Assembly: GCF_036588685.1 (NCBI RefSeq)
Contig: NC_086375.1
Coordinates: forward strand, 36,478,566-36,542,565
DNA length: 64,000 nucleotides
Source of the DNA: Mytilus trossulus
Lineage: Eukaryota; Mollusca; Bivalvia; Mytilida; Mytilidae
Direction of reading: 5' to 3'
Shown: one piece after another, positions 22,373 to 37,300 of the stretch
Layout of the letters: each line of letters starts with the position of its first letter
How positions within the stretch are numbered: the stretch's first letter is position 1
Translations under genes and position numbers: made by a program
The notes under the pieces: generated by a model
Seen by the model: only the letters and a program-made list of their open reading frames with translations
Told to the model about the DNA's origin: nothing
Database searches by the model: none

Positions 22373-25300
22373 GTAAATTTTAATATTTGCATGATAGCTA
22401 CAAGTTTTTGAATAAGGTCCTTAGGAAAGCACAAGGAAATTAAACTGTTGGTTGATGATAAATATCTTTATGGTTTGGACCCTTAAAATACATGAAATAG
22501 CTGATAGGTCTTGAATACAAGTTGTAGAAACAATCCAAATCTTCCCGGGTAAACAAAATAAATGGCAAATGAAAGTATCTTATAACCATACACTTATGAT
22601 AACATATACATTTTTTGTACTACAACAATGTAGTATAGATATGAAATTCAATGTAAATTTAATCTCTTTTTGAACAAGAAAAACAAGATTTGGTTTTATT
22701 TGATAGTACTGGGGTTAACTCATTCTGTGTTATTTACATCTTTGAACTGTCTATTCTCTGTAGCATGTGTAGTGACCTGGCAAAATATTTCATCAAAATG
22801 AAATTTTGAGCAAAACCGTCCAAATGTTATTGGGGTTTTAAAATAAGTTACAGTTAATTTGTGGGCTTATAAATTTTGCACATGATATAAATGGCCTTAA
22901 AGAAACAGTGTTCATTGTATGTAATAAACTTTTGTAGATGTTATCCAGGCTTATAAAGGAGTTATTAAAGAAAAAGATGCATTGGAAGCAAGCATCAAGG
23001 CATTAACCAGTTCTAGACAAAAAGATAAAGATGAGAACCAACATTCAATACAAGACCCTCTGAATGTCAGCCAAGAAGTATGTACAGAATTTAATAAAAT
23101 TAAAATTTTGAAAAAACTTCACTTATTCCATAATTTTCTACTTTTGAAGAATTAAGCTTATTTCCACATTAATTTTCACAGAAGCCTCTCTTGTCTAAAA
23201 TTTATCAGAAGTTATGCTTACTACATCGTAGTTAATGACTTATCATTTTTTGTCTCAAGATTTTATGTGAATTGAGTGAAATATATATTTTTTCTTGCAT
23301 GAGAAAATATCAAAACTTGAAAATATAAAAAAATCGCAGGTGCTTCCACAGAATATTGTATTCAAAAGTAAGGGAAAGGTAATTCAGGTCTGATTTTTCT
23401 CCACCAGATTGTTTTGTATGCAGTTAGAACTGTCAGAGTGAATTCATTCACCTGAATGTTGAAAAATTATGAATTTAGCATTTAAACAAACATTTAATCA
23501 TGATAATATTTGTTTTCATATTTTTGATAAAAGTCTATCATAAATATATAATAAACATGATTAATTTTTTTTTAATTTTTTACTAAATTCATAATTTTTC
23601 AATGTTCAGATGTAATTTGCCCTGATCTAAAACATGTAAAAGATATATTTAGAACTAGATGTATAGAGTGTAAGAAAGAAAAAAAACAGTGAAAAATCCA
23701 GCATTCAATTTTTTTTTTAGATTCAAAGCAGTTCAAAAAGTTCTACATTTGATTAAAGTCTTAATTACTTCTCTTATGTATACTTTGCCTTGAATAGGGT
23801 ACCAAAAAGTCCAAATTGAAATTTCTTAAAATAAGTATGCATTTACACACATCAATTTAACTTACAATGAAACTTAAGAAGCCCTCTCAATTCATGTACT
23901 TAATATCTATATATAACATAATACATGAAATACTGTCAGATCTTAATTATATAATAATTATTTAACCAAAATATTTCTGTGGTGAGCTGGATTAACTTGT
24001 CATGACCTTCTTTTAACTGATATGACGGTGGTTTTCCCATCCATAAATCCTGCAATACAGGCATGACTTTTACCTCTTAATAATTACATTAGAAGTATGT
24101 TTCATTATAATACGTAATTCTGATTGGCTAACTGCACATTACATAAGCAATTGCATTAGACAATAAAATTTATCATCCATGATGACACGAGGTCCCACAA
24201 TAAAGTGCACAGGTGAATTAAATAAAACTTGATAAAAATCGTGTTTTCAGGATATAATTATAAGCATTGAATGCTTCTTTTTTTAACTTTATACTAGGGT
24301 TGTAAAAGCATTGACTGTGCATACATTTTTAGAATGAAGCGCTTCATACAAAATGTACTTCGGTCAACGCTTTTACACCCCAATAAATTTACAAAAAGAA
24401 GCATTCAATTCTTAAATGTTTCAATTGTCTTTAAGTACTGTTGACATCCAATTTAATTTTTGATGGAATCACTTTAGAGTTTCTCAAAGCAGCTAGAGAA
24501 CTTTATCATTCGATGACTTTTGAGCAGGTCAATACAGATGTTGTGGACAGGGCCCACTGTTTTCCTAGTTTTCCATTTTTTATGAGTATGATTTTATGAC
24601 ATTTATTTAAGTCTTAAGGTGTTGTATGCTTTGTAACATTTTGCATTTTAGCAACCTCTATTAGCTCTATTATTTGACTCAGAGGTGAGTTTCATGGACA
24701 TAAATATTATTTTATCTTAAAACAAAAAAATCAGTGGCATTATTCTTAAAAGCTTTCCAAACATATTTATTTCATACCTTGTTTTGCATAAAAGCTCAAA
24801 TAACAAGGATTTACTTGCATGCTGCATGTTTTGGAATCATGGGGTTCCTGCTTTTCCTTTGAGGTAACAGTTATCATGCATTGTAAGCAAATTTATTTGT
24901 ATTGCGAGCTATGAATAAGAAAGCCTTTGTGAATCATGTGTTATTATTGCTAGCTGTTGCCAAAATATTTCACAAATATCAATGTAAATCCTCAAAATAG
25001 AATCAGGTTGTGTCTGAACTTGCATAAGATTGAAAAAAACATTATATACATTTTATCTTACATATTTTTTATGCGATGTTATATCTGGATATTTTTCAGC
25101 TTTATATATTTATATAAAGTGCCTAGAAAATCAAGCTAACGATGTTAGAGTAGATTTGATTAATAATTTCCTCCCCGGGGCTGGGGCTGGAACATGTACT
25201 TTTTTTTTAACTTCTACAACAACACTGCCTAGCATTGCGCAGACCCTATCTCCTCCTCTAACTCTAGCTTATAAAAAATAAGCTTTCTTTCGGGAGGTGT

Positions 25301-28300
25301 TACCTGCTTGTAGGAATTAAACAAGGATCTCTGATACAATACACAAAGTATTTATTTTTAGTGTACAGAAATGATCATCTACTCATATTTATAGATTTTG
25401 TCAATTCCTAAATTTTGCATTTGAGTTTCCATGATTGGTATTTATGCATTAAAGGTCAGGAGATGTCAGGTACACATCAATTAGATAACACACAAAACAT
25501 TTAAGGTTCCCTTATTTATTGGTCCATATGCATTAAAGGTCTGGTCATGTGGAGCATACATCAATTAGATAACAAACAAGACATTTAAGTTTCCCTTATT
25601 CATTGCTCCATATGCATTAAAGGTCTGGTCATGTGGAGCATACATCAATTAGATAACAAACAAGACATTTAAGTTTCCCTTATTCATTGCTCCATATGCA
25701 TTAAAGGTCTGGTCATGTGGAGCATACATCAATTAGATAACAAACAAAGCAAGTTCAAAAACAAGAGATGTTTGATGAAACAAAAGCTTATCAGAAACTA
25801 CATATATTCCTGACAATTGTATTTTCACATTTTTTTTCTACTTCAAAAAGTAATTAAAAAAAAACATGAAAAATAAAACAAATGCTTCCTAAATTAGTTG
25901 GTTTGCAGTATCAAAAATTCAATGCACATGTCCTTTTAATTTACACATCATTCATGGTTTTAATTTGATAAAAATATTTGTTTTAGGAGAAGTCTTCTAA
26001 TGAAGATTCTAGTGATGATAAACCTAAAGAGGACCATTTACAGACTCTGACAACATCACTGTTTACACTTACACAGGAGAAATCAAAAGTAGAAGCGAGT
26101 TATGTTGCTGATAAGAAAAGGCTTCTGGTAATTCTAAATGATAACTCTAGATTATTGCAAACATAGTTACTTTACAAAAAAATTTATGTAATAGTCTTTT
26201 TTCCATTCTTGCATATCAGAAAATGAAAATAACATTTTGAAATGATTTTTATATACCTTTATCAGGAACTCTAAAAAAAATTAATATAAAATTTGATTGC
26301 CAAAATAAATAAATATGTTAATACAGAAGGAACTGTATAACCTAGAGGGACCTCATTACAATAAATATAAATGATAATACTAAAAAAACAATAAAAAGTT
26401 ATTTGGTAATTGGGATAGAAGTTGATGAAGTACAGTACCACAAAAACCAAAAGACATCAAGAGAATTAAATTCAGTCAATGTAAGTTTCAATGTTTACAA
26501 CAGTAAAATTCATTGACAAATGATATCCTAAAATGAATTTCTGTTAGGCCTTATATATGGTAGTTATTATGAATAAAAAGGGGTGTGGTGAATCACCAAT
26601 GACACAGCAATCCAAGAAAAGAAATTTGAAGAAAACAGACTTCTGAATTTCATGATCACCTTGACTATTTTGGTTTGTTAAAGAGAGGTTAAAGATACCA
26701 GAGGGACATTCAAACTCATAAATTGAAAATAAACTGGCAAAGCCATGGCTAGAAAAGAAAAATAGAACAACAGACTAATTACAATATATAGTACACAAAA
26801 TATTACATACTAGAAACTAAATACTGAGCAAATGAGCCAATTAAAAGCTGGGGTGATCTCAAGTGCTCCAGAGAGAGGAATTTGTATAAGTGACTTGTCG
26901 CTTGTTTTCCATTCCATGTATTGTATTGATGTACATATTTATTTATCTGTTTCTAAATAAAATTTTGCTTACACTAGGTGCTCCAGAAGGGTAAGCGGAT
27001 CCTGTTCCGCATGTGGCATCCTTTGTGTTGCTAATCAGAGTTGGGGTAATTGTAATTGTAATCGTTAATCAGCTGTAATTGATTACAATTTTCCAAGTAA
27101 TCATTGTAATCATTAATCAGCCAAAAATCTGATTACATGTAATTTAATTTAATCAATTACTTCTGAAAATGCCCTGTAATCCTGATTACTTTATGATTAC
27201 ATTCTGATTACAATGAAAAAAAACTTGAACTATGTTTATGGTCAATAAATGAACCTTTTTGTTCTTCTTATAGAATGAATATTCAACAAGTTAAGATAGT
27301 TTGGTTTTCTTTATAAAGCATGTTTATAATTGATTTGTATACTTCAGTAAAAAATAAACTGTTACAGTATTTAAAGTCATCATTAGCCTAAGAAGATACA
27401 TGTAATGCAATTTTATGTCTCTAGTAAAAGATACTGTACATATATTCACAATTTAAAGGTGTACATATATATTTGGTTAATTTTTTTTATATTTAAGTGA
27501 TATTATTCTTTTCTTTAACCCTGAATTATAATCTTTTGTTAATATTGTGATTTTTGTCAACTCTGAATTGACAGGTAGGAAACCAATTAAGGTTTGTTTT
27601 TATTGCAATTTCCAATTGAGTATTATACATAATGTAGCTTTAGGACAATATATAAAATAAAAGATTAATCAGACATGTGAAAATTTATCTAATTAGCACA
27701 AACTAAATTAAAAGTTGGACAAATATCTTGTTTCAAATAAGTAAATGTTAGTAATGTACTTGGACTGGACATGTTAAATGCATTGATTTATAGTATTGTA
27801 TTTTGTTAACAATTTGTTTAAACAATTCTATTAAAATCTTACATAGTCATCCATATTTTAACTTTCATAAACTGCACCTTGAAGTAGTTTAAAGTCTAAA
27901 GAGGTCAGAAGACAAACAGCAAACTCTTTATGAAGCCAGATTCAATTGAAGTTAAAATAATTCAGAGATCAATGATGATAAAGTGTAATGGGTGACACAA
28001 TGTTCATGTATGTCTGTAGTGAACTTTTGTGGTTTATTAAATAGATGAAGTTTGAGGTTGTCATTTTATAATATACATCATTTCTTTTTTTATTCATTGT
28101 AATCAGATGTAATCATGATTACTTTGCCAATGTAATCATTAATTTAATCAGACACTTTCAGAAATGATGTAATCGTTAATTTAATTTAATCGTACAAATG
28201 CCAAAGTAATTGTAATTTAATCAATTACATTGAAAGTAATCGGACCCATCTCTGTTGCTAATGTAAGTACATATTCATAAATTGTTAGTAAATATGCATA

Positions 28301-31300
28301 AATTGAAAACAATTTCAGACAGAAAATGAAGAATTAACTAAAAGAATCAGTGAAGAACAAGAGCAGTCCAAACAAAAGTTTCAACAGCTGGAAGAACAAG
28401 TACAAGAGGTATGCAAAATTTTAGCCTTGAGCAACACTGAAGAGACATCAATTTTGAAATGCAATCTGGTACAATAAAATTGGTACTGTTAATGTTATCA
28501 TCAATGACTATACATTTGATATAGCATATTTTTTATACTTATATACCAAAATTCCAATCAATATCTATATGAAATCAAAAATCCACACAATACCTACATG
28601 AAATTACTGATAGAATGACAAATGAACTAAAATAGGTTATGTTTATGCTGTGTCTATGGAGTGGTGAGTATTTATAAAAAATAGCATGTAATACTTGAGA
28701 AATTTCTTTAAAATTTTGAAAATCTAATTGAATGGTGTAAGATAAACATAAACTACCCGATGATTTTATTGCTGATGATAATATAGATCAAATGTTCAAC
28801 TTTGGATTACGATTCTAAAAGAATGGTCTTTTAATTCTAGCTGAAGTCAAAGATAATCAGTCAGCAGAAAGATAGAGAAAAGGAACAGACAGATCATGCT
28901 GTTATGTTGAGAGAATTACAGAAACTACTGTCTGCTGAGAGAATTATAAAGGAACAGTTTGAGAGTCAGGTATTCATCCCTTTAGATGAAGAATTGATTT
29001 TGAGGTCAAGGTCATATTTACTAGAATTAGGTTGATTTTTGTGCAGGAAAGTGGTTCTTGATGCTAAATCAGATATATTTACATAGGACATCATTTACAG
29101 GCATTTTATAGCTGAATATGCCTTTGGTTTTGCTGATAGATAGTCAGTGTCTAATTTCAATGTTACTTGGTCTCTGGTGGAGAGGTTTTTTTTGGCAATT
29201 ATACCACATCTTCTTATTTTTATTCGCACATAATGAGAAAAAGATCTGTGTTGCTTTTTATGTCACCATGTCTAAGGTTATGGTCAAAGTTATAGAAAAA
29301 AATACAGAACTTTCAGCAGGAAATTTGTTTCCAGATGCTAAATCATATAAAGAATAGAAATAAGAAGATGAGGTCTAATTGACAATGAGACAACTCTGTA
29401 TATCCTTTATATTAGATAACTTTTATATCAGGCCATATATGATTTAGAAGAAGACCCCTATTGATTTAAAGTAACTTTTTCCAAGATAGGGTCGTAGTTA
29501 ATAAATATAAACCAAACATTTAGAGGTAAATGATACCCTGGTGCTTAATCATATATTTTTTTTTTATGGAATTGCAACTTTGAACTGTGGAAAAACATGA
29601 TAAGAGAAAGACCCATTAAGGTTTTGAGGTCACTAGGTGTAATACACTATGATTGTCTGAAATCAGAAATAAAAAGAAACGTCTCCCTTTTTAGGTTGGG
29701 GAAGGCTTTGTGAGCTGGCTCAGGCTCAGTAAAGAAACTTCAAATTCTATATTTTTTAGCTGGAGGATGCAACAGCAGCTTTAAAAGAAAAAGAAAAACT
29801 AGTTCCTAATTTATCAGAGGTGTATGAGAAAAGACTGAAAGATTTGTCAGCTGAGCTTCAGAATGTTAAAGAAAAACTTAGGGAATCTGAACGTAAGGCA
29901 AAACAACCAAGTCCTGAGTTCTTAGAGCTCCAGAAACAAATGGAACGTCTCAAGGTAAAGTAAAGTCAAATTTTGTGGGGCTTCTTTGATGATCCAGGTT
30001 TATGCAGTGTCAAATTCTTAAAAAATAATTTCACTCTTATGAATTTAAAACTATGAAAACTGAACATTAAAAAAGCAATATATTGGCACTGTTAAACAAT
30101 TAGAAGTTATAAACTTCACCTTATTGTAACACATAATCCAGACTGAAAACCAACTAGTCTTTGCTTTTACTTCTAATTGTTTAATAGAAACTGAACAATA
30201 TAACAATTAGTAATTTATTTGAACCTCAACATTACTCATTCAAAGCATTCACAGATCTTTCTATTTTTTTAGCCATGGTGTTGTCAGTTTATTTTCTATT
30301 AATGAGTTTGACTGCCCTCTGGTATCTTCCGCTCTTCTTTGATAAGTTTGTATTGAATTCTCTATGTGAAAATTTTGTACTGTCTAATTCACAATTGACA
30401 TGCCTTTGGACCATCATTTTGAATTGCTGGAATCCACCAATGTACCATTAATACAATGTATTCGAAATGAAAAATAATCTACTTACAAAAAATGTTTAAT
30501 GATATTGTAATGAAATAATCTTTAATTTGGGCTTTTTCATTTTAATGATGTTATCTTTTGCCCAGACATTATAAATGTGTTAAAACCATTTTTGAATTTT
30601 TGCATAATTTAGCTCTATCTTAACTTTTACACTTTTACAAGCTCTAATGTCATGAATGTACAATTTCTTTTTGTTGTGCATTGGAATACTAATATCAGTA
30701 CTGAAGTGTAAGAGTTGCTATTGTCAATTCTGATTTGACAGTTGCAAATATCTGTTTTACTAGCTCTGCTATGCCTCGCCACTTAAACTGTGTTTGCGAC
30801 TGTCAATCACCAATTAAAGGCTGCAACTCTTGAACTGATAGATAAATAATTTTAATTGTTCAAGAAAAAAAAGTACTGGGATGGACTATTTAGCTTCTAA
30901 TCAGATCTGCCTGATTGCTAAAATATAATGCCATGCGAATAAAAATGTGATATTATCTATTTTTACCTTAATGTAATATTATACTATGGCAGAAAAACTA
31001 GAATTATTACATGGAATTAATTATGGTCAGTAACTACTAAGATATGCAATTTTCTCAAATCATTCATTCAGATTTAAAAGAAATTAAACTGCAAAAAAAG
31101 CATTTGGAATTCAAGGAAATATCGAAAGGAATTTCCAATAATGAAACTCTATTTACTTTAGGTTGAAAACCAAAAACATATAAACCAAGAACAAAGGAAT
31201 TTGGACGAATCTGAGAAGATACTTCAGCAGCAGTCTATCCATAGCGAAGAAAGGGTAGCCATGTTGGAAACCAAACTTTCAGAAATATCAAAGGTTGTTG

Positions 31301-34300
31301 GAGAGTATGAGAGACTTAAATGCCAGGACCAAATAACTATACAGAAATTTAAAGAAAGAGTGACTCAGTTAGATCTAGAGAACACGGCACTGAGTCAGTC
31401 TCAGTCGTCGGGGACTTATGGTCAAGATGATGATACATCTGATCCACAGGTCTTTGCTGAAAAAATATTAAACCTCAAAGACTTGTTAAAATCTGCCAAC
31501 AAACATTCAGAAAATCCTGTCAAGCTAAAAGGTTGGTTCTTTTGCTGTTTTATTTGATTTAACTTCCTTTTCTATACATTTACACAATGACATGATATAT
31601 AGAGCACCTGATTTATTATAAAGAAAGTGGTACAGATGACCTTGCCTTGCGGTCATAAAACTTTGGAGTCAGTTTTTTGTACTCATACTCCAAAATCAAC
31701 CAATCAAAATGCCCGATTTCAAGTTTCGAGCATGATTTTTTTGCTCCGAGCACTGAGCAAAGTTTTATGACTTCAACCCCTTATCTTTATTAAAATATTC
31801 CATATTTTTATGATGTAAGGGCAAAAAAAGAGTTTTTATATCAAATAAGAAGATGTGGTATGAGTGCCAATGAGACAACTCTCCATCGAAGTCACAATTT
31901 GTAAAAGTAAACCATTATAGGTCAAAGCATGGCCTTCAATACAGAGCCTAGGTTCACACTGCACAGCAAGATATAAAGTGCCCCAAAAATGACTAGTGTA
32001 AAACCATTCAAAGTTCTAATCTATATAAAAAAACGAGAAACGAGAAATACTTATTAACCACATCAACAAAAGTCAACCCCTGAACATCAAGTAATTAGTT
32101 TGTACTGAGGGAGGAAAAATGTATGCAAATCACAGGTATTTCTTTCTTATTTTTAATGTTTGTCATGTTTGTAGATTTATTTACTGATGAGGAAGATGCA
32201 ACTTTAAATGACTGTCCATTCTGTGATAAAGCTAAAGATGATTATGAACAAGTAAAGGAAGAGTTTGAAAGATATAAACTACGAGCTCAGTCTGTTCTGA
32301 AAAATAAAAACACAAAGGTTTGTCAAAAATATTGAGAATGAAAATTTGTGTTTACAAAAATACCCAGAGCAATTATTTGCTTTTGTTTTCAGTGTTATTG
32401 AATTATATATTATGTTATATATCTTTGATCATTTGTGTAGCGGATCACATCATTCAGGCAGGCATCAAATTATAATAAGACGATAACTCAAGTATGCGGT
32501 ATAAATATGTATCTTTTATTCCTCAAAATTACACTTAATTTTGGCTTCTTATACTCATATATTATATCAACCGATTCTCTACAATAGAATACAAATACAC
32601 ATAAACATACATCGTAAGTAAAAATATAACTTAAAACACTAAAATCATAATACTAAACAAACAATAGGAAACACTTTCTTTCACGCTTAATGAATAACTT
32701 GTTAAAGTAAAAAGTTAATTGAAATAAATATTACTTTATAAATACTTTTACAATTCTTAATATTTCTTCTTTAAATAATAATATTGTTCTTAAAAATGTA
32801 CATAAATTATTTCTTACCGATTATGATCTCTCTATAAATAACGATGTGTCTCCGTAATCAAATAATTTGTAATGAATAAAAACTATAGACAACGTAACGT
32901 ACGTAAAAGGCTAAACGTCATAAAACTTTAAAAACGGGAAATATAGCAATTCATAAGAGCGCAACGTTACATGTATGCGCATATACCCAAAATCGTATCT
33001 ACAAGTATTACAAATAAAATAAATAACTTCAGTAATAATTAATGAAGTAACCCAACAATTTGGAATTACATTTCAAATCTAACACTCCCCACCATGACAT
33101 TTCTTAAAAATTGTCATCACACAAAAAACTAATAAAATATCAATTAATTATTGTAAATTCTATTGAGAACAATCAAGTATGCATAGTTTTGTTACTGGTC
33201 TTAAAATTTTTGACTCTTTTGTTTTGATCACACAACTACGTATAAGACTATCGCGGCTCCTAATGACCTCAATTACTCGGCCCAATGGCCACTGTCCTCT
33301 CCATGTATGGTCATCCGCAACGATTACAATGTCATCCATCTTAATCTTAAATTCTTATATAATTGTTTTGTAAAGTTTGCAAAGGAATTACAGCACCTAG
33401 TCTTGGAACTGTTGCCCGTTTTAATGGCGCTAAAAGTGATTTTCCCAGAATAAGTGAATAGTTCACTTTTCCATTAGTGTCCACGAGACGTAAGTAAGCG
33501 CATGCTCCATACCCAATTTTGGAACCATCGCTAAACATATGAAGTTGAGCATCAAATATATATTTCATGTCTTTTATCTTGAAGCATCTAGGTATTGATA
33601 TATTTTCAACTTCTGTCAGTGTCGATTTCCATTTTAGCCATTCTTCTTCTTTGTCCTTTGGTATAGGGTCGTCCCATCCAAGCTTAATTGACAGTCTACT
33701 TAGAATTTGTAATATAATATTCCATTTTAAAATGATTGACGCAATAAATCCGAGTATATCAAATATCGGACTTTCCGTAGAAGTTATTCCGCGTCTTGTC
33801 AGCGGCTTCTCCTCGAGTTTGGCTTTATATTTGATGACATCATCATTTATGTCCAATATTACGCCTAGTGCGCGATCGGTCGGCAACGCTGTGTTTGACT
33901 TCAAAATTTCATCTGAAGGTGCTCTTTTCGAATTAGGTATTTCGTTTATCACGACTTTACTGTTACCTAACAAATTATTCAGCAATTTTACATTTTCATC
34001 TCGCCACGGTAATCCGAGTTTATAGTGTCCATCTTCATAGGCTATTGTTGACTCCGTTGTTTTCAAGGCGCGTTTATCCTCCAGAGACATGCATACTTTC
34101 TCCGTGCTAGGCTGATCGAGAAAATCAGTGGTCCAAAGTCGCTCTAACTGCTGCTGCAAGAGTACATTATCTGCATGCTCAAAATTGATGTTAACTACAT
34201 CACTGGTGCTTGTGTTGTTGATTGGTCCTCTAACGATCCATCCTAAGCGTGTTCGTACGGCATATGGCTCATGACTACTACCTGAACGCACTTCTATGGG

Positions 34301-37300
34301 AATGTGTGCTTCTGGTGTATCGGTGCCTATTATCTTACTAAGTGTTATCGGACAGTTGCTGCCAACTGATTGTACATGTAAGTCAACCTCTTGACCTTCA
34401 TGTCGGACTCGCTGTGCTGTTGCTGTTGTCATTTTAAATGTAACCGGTCTACTTACGGTTTCTAGCATTTTTATCAAACGCTCGTCACATAACGTTTTAT
34501 CCGCTCCATCATCAATCAAGGCATAAGTTTGACAAGTTTTCCGATTTGACCCTTTAACCTCGACGGGTATAATTCCTAGACAATTCTTAATAACTGTCCC
34601 GGCGGATGAACAATGGACGCTTACCTTTGTAGCCGTGTGATCAGTGTTGTTATTTTTACCCCAACTATGCATTAAAATGTGATGTTTAGAGCTACAACTT
34701 TCTACAGTACACATTTTAGCTTTTCTACAGTCCCTTGAAAAATGTTTACCCTTTAAACAATTAAAACATAGCTTAGCAGTTCTTACAAAATTGACTCTAT
34801 CGGTTAAACTCATAGACTTGAATTTAACACACAATTCTAAATTATTACATGTACCAAATACATTTACGATCTTGTGTCGTAGCCTTGCTGTCATACATAT
34901 TATTAGAAGCAAATGTAGATACCTTCTCTCTTGTATTAATATCAGTACGTTTGTCTATATCTTTTCTATATGTATTTGAGTTTTCTCTTACGAGATCTAG
35001 ACCAAACATTGACGAAGCTAGACGAGACTTTTTATCAATAAAATTTGCTAAATCAGAAAATCTAGGTTCTCTACCATTTTCAGTTATGGAATGAGCAATA
35101 TCAACCCATTTTACCCTTAAATGCATAGGTAAATGCTTTACAATCTTTCTAAGATTATCAGTATTATCTATATCAGAAACATATCCTAATTGTGATAAAG
35201 TTATCTCACACTTTTGCATTTCAAGAGCTAGTTTTGAAAGTGACTCAAAATCTGACGCCTTTATCGGGGCACCATATACAAGATTTTCTATATAAGACCT
35301 AACTATCATGTGTGACCTGCCATAACGTGAGTGTAAAATAGACCTAGCACGTTCATAACCCTTTTTCTCTAACAATACACAATCTTCAATCGAAGATTTA
35401 GCCTCACCTTTACAATACTGTATTAAATAACTTAACTTTAACTGATCATCTGTAACTCTACATTCAACATTCGTTTCAAAGTTCTTTTGCAGTAATCTGT
35501 GGGTTTTCCATCAAAAGTCAAAAGTTCAGGTTTAGGTAGATTGAATCATTCTTGTAGTGTTGATGCTTATCTTTGGAATGCAGTATCGATGATGCTGCTT
35601 GACTGTAAACTTCCGGGAGTGGTGCACTCTATCCTTGAAACGGCATTTTCTGTACTCTTTGTTATAACATGTTCCTTATTATTAAGTGTCTTATTTTCTG
35701 TGTTAAATGGCACGTTTATGTTTTGCTGGTTCTTAAATGTTACCTCAGTATCTTCTTCTTCTTCTTCTTCTTGCCACACAGATTCTTCTAACTTTGCTTC
35801 TTCTAGCTGACTTTTTCTTTCTAACATCTGTTCTTTCATTTCTATTTCTCGACGAGCGCGTTCTAGTTCTTGCTTTTCTTCCATTTTCTTCACTTGAACC
35901 TCGGCCTTTAAGCGGTTGGCCCTCGCTAGCTTCAGCCTATACTGTGTTGACGATGAAGTCCGAGACACTGACGTGACACGGCTATTCTTGTCTTCTTCAT
36001 CTTTTGCAATTTCTTGTTCGCGCATCCACTCATTGAATCTTTCACGAAATTCTGTAAAGTTTTTCTGTGAACTATCAAAGTTCATTTCTAGTGTTTCAAA
36101 AATATCCGAGTTTGTACACAAATCCAAACATTCCAGATGTGCAGTTTTAAATTGTTCATATCGGTCGCACAATTTTGTGAATAGTGTTTTCACAGTTTTC
36201 ACATTATCCCGTGAAATCATCTTTGTTTCTAATTCATTGTATAACTTAGTTAGCTGAGACAAATTAACTGTTCTTCTCTTCCGAGATTCTTCATACGCTT
36301 CTTCGCTATCCATCTTTTTGGAGTGAATCGAGAATTGTAGCGGATCACATCATTCAGGCAGGCATCAAATTATAATAAGACAATAACTCAAGTATGCGGT
36401 ATAAATATGTATCTTTTATTCCTCAAAATTACACTTAATTTTGGCTTCTTATACTCATATATTATATCAACCGATTCTCTACAATAGAATACAAATACAC
36501 ATAAACATACATCGTAAGTAAAAATATAACTTAAAACACTAAAATCATAATACTAAACAAACAATAGGAAACACTTTCTTTCACGCTTAATGAATAACTT
36601 GTTAAAGTAAAAAGTTAATTGAAATAAATATTACTTTATAAATACTTTTACAATTCTTAATATTTCTTCTTTAAGGTGGTATGGGTGTCTTTCGCCATCT
36701 TGGATTGTAAAAAACAGAGAATCTAAGGTCCATATTTTCTATCAAATTAGCAAAATTTGATGCAAGAATGCAGATATTTCATGTGTTTTTATATTTAAAA
36801 GATCCAATTTATACGAATATAACTTATAAATATAAATATATGTACAAGTGTAGATTATTTTTGGTTGTTTTTAAATATTTTGAAATTGTCATTTTAAGGG
36901 GAGGTAACTCTAAAACAGTGCCTTTTCTGTTGGATTGTTCATGGAATTTTCCTACTTGGTATTTTAGCTGGAAAAAACGCACGGTGACCCTATCTTTTCT
37001 TATATTATCAAAGAATTGTTTGAAAGCTATATTTTCCTAATTTATTTTACAATTCTATCATTTCGTTTAGTTTCTATTCACAAAATGGTGTTTTTTCCTG
37101 TATAATCCATACAAAATGTGTCATTTTGTCACGACCCGTAGCTTGAACAAATGCACGGTGACCTATCATTTTTATAATATTTTTTAACATGTATCAATAG
37201 ATACTACATTTTGGCAAAGTATAAACAAATTCTATCATTTTTATTTTAGACTCCCATACCACCTTAAATAATAATATTGTTCTTAAAAATGTACATAAAT

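Noticed and set aside
33567..34025. Plus-strand 152-codon frame and other plus-strand frames within the retrotransposon
   Set aside because: Shadows of the minus-strand BEL/Pao coding region.
36768..37040. 90-codon plus-strand frame inside the TTAA element
   Set aside because: The composition is plain AT-rich (many Tyr, Phe, Lys, Ile), there is no transposase motif, and the element is only 589 bp.
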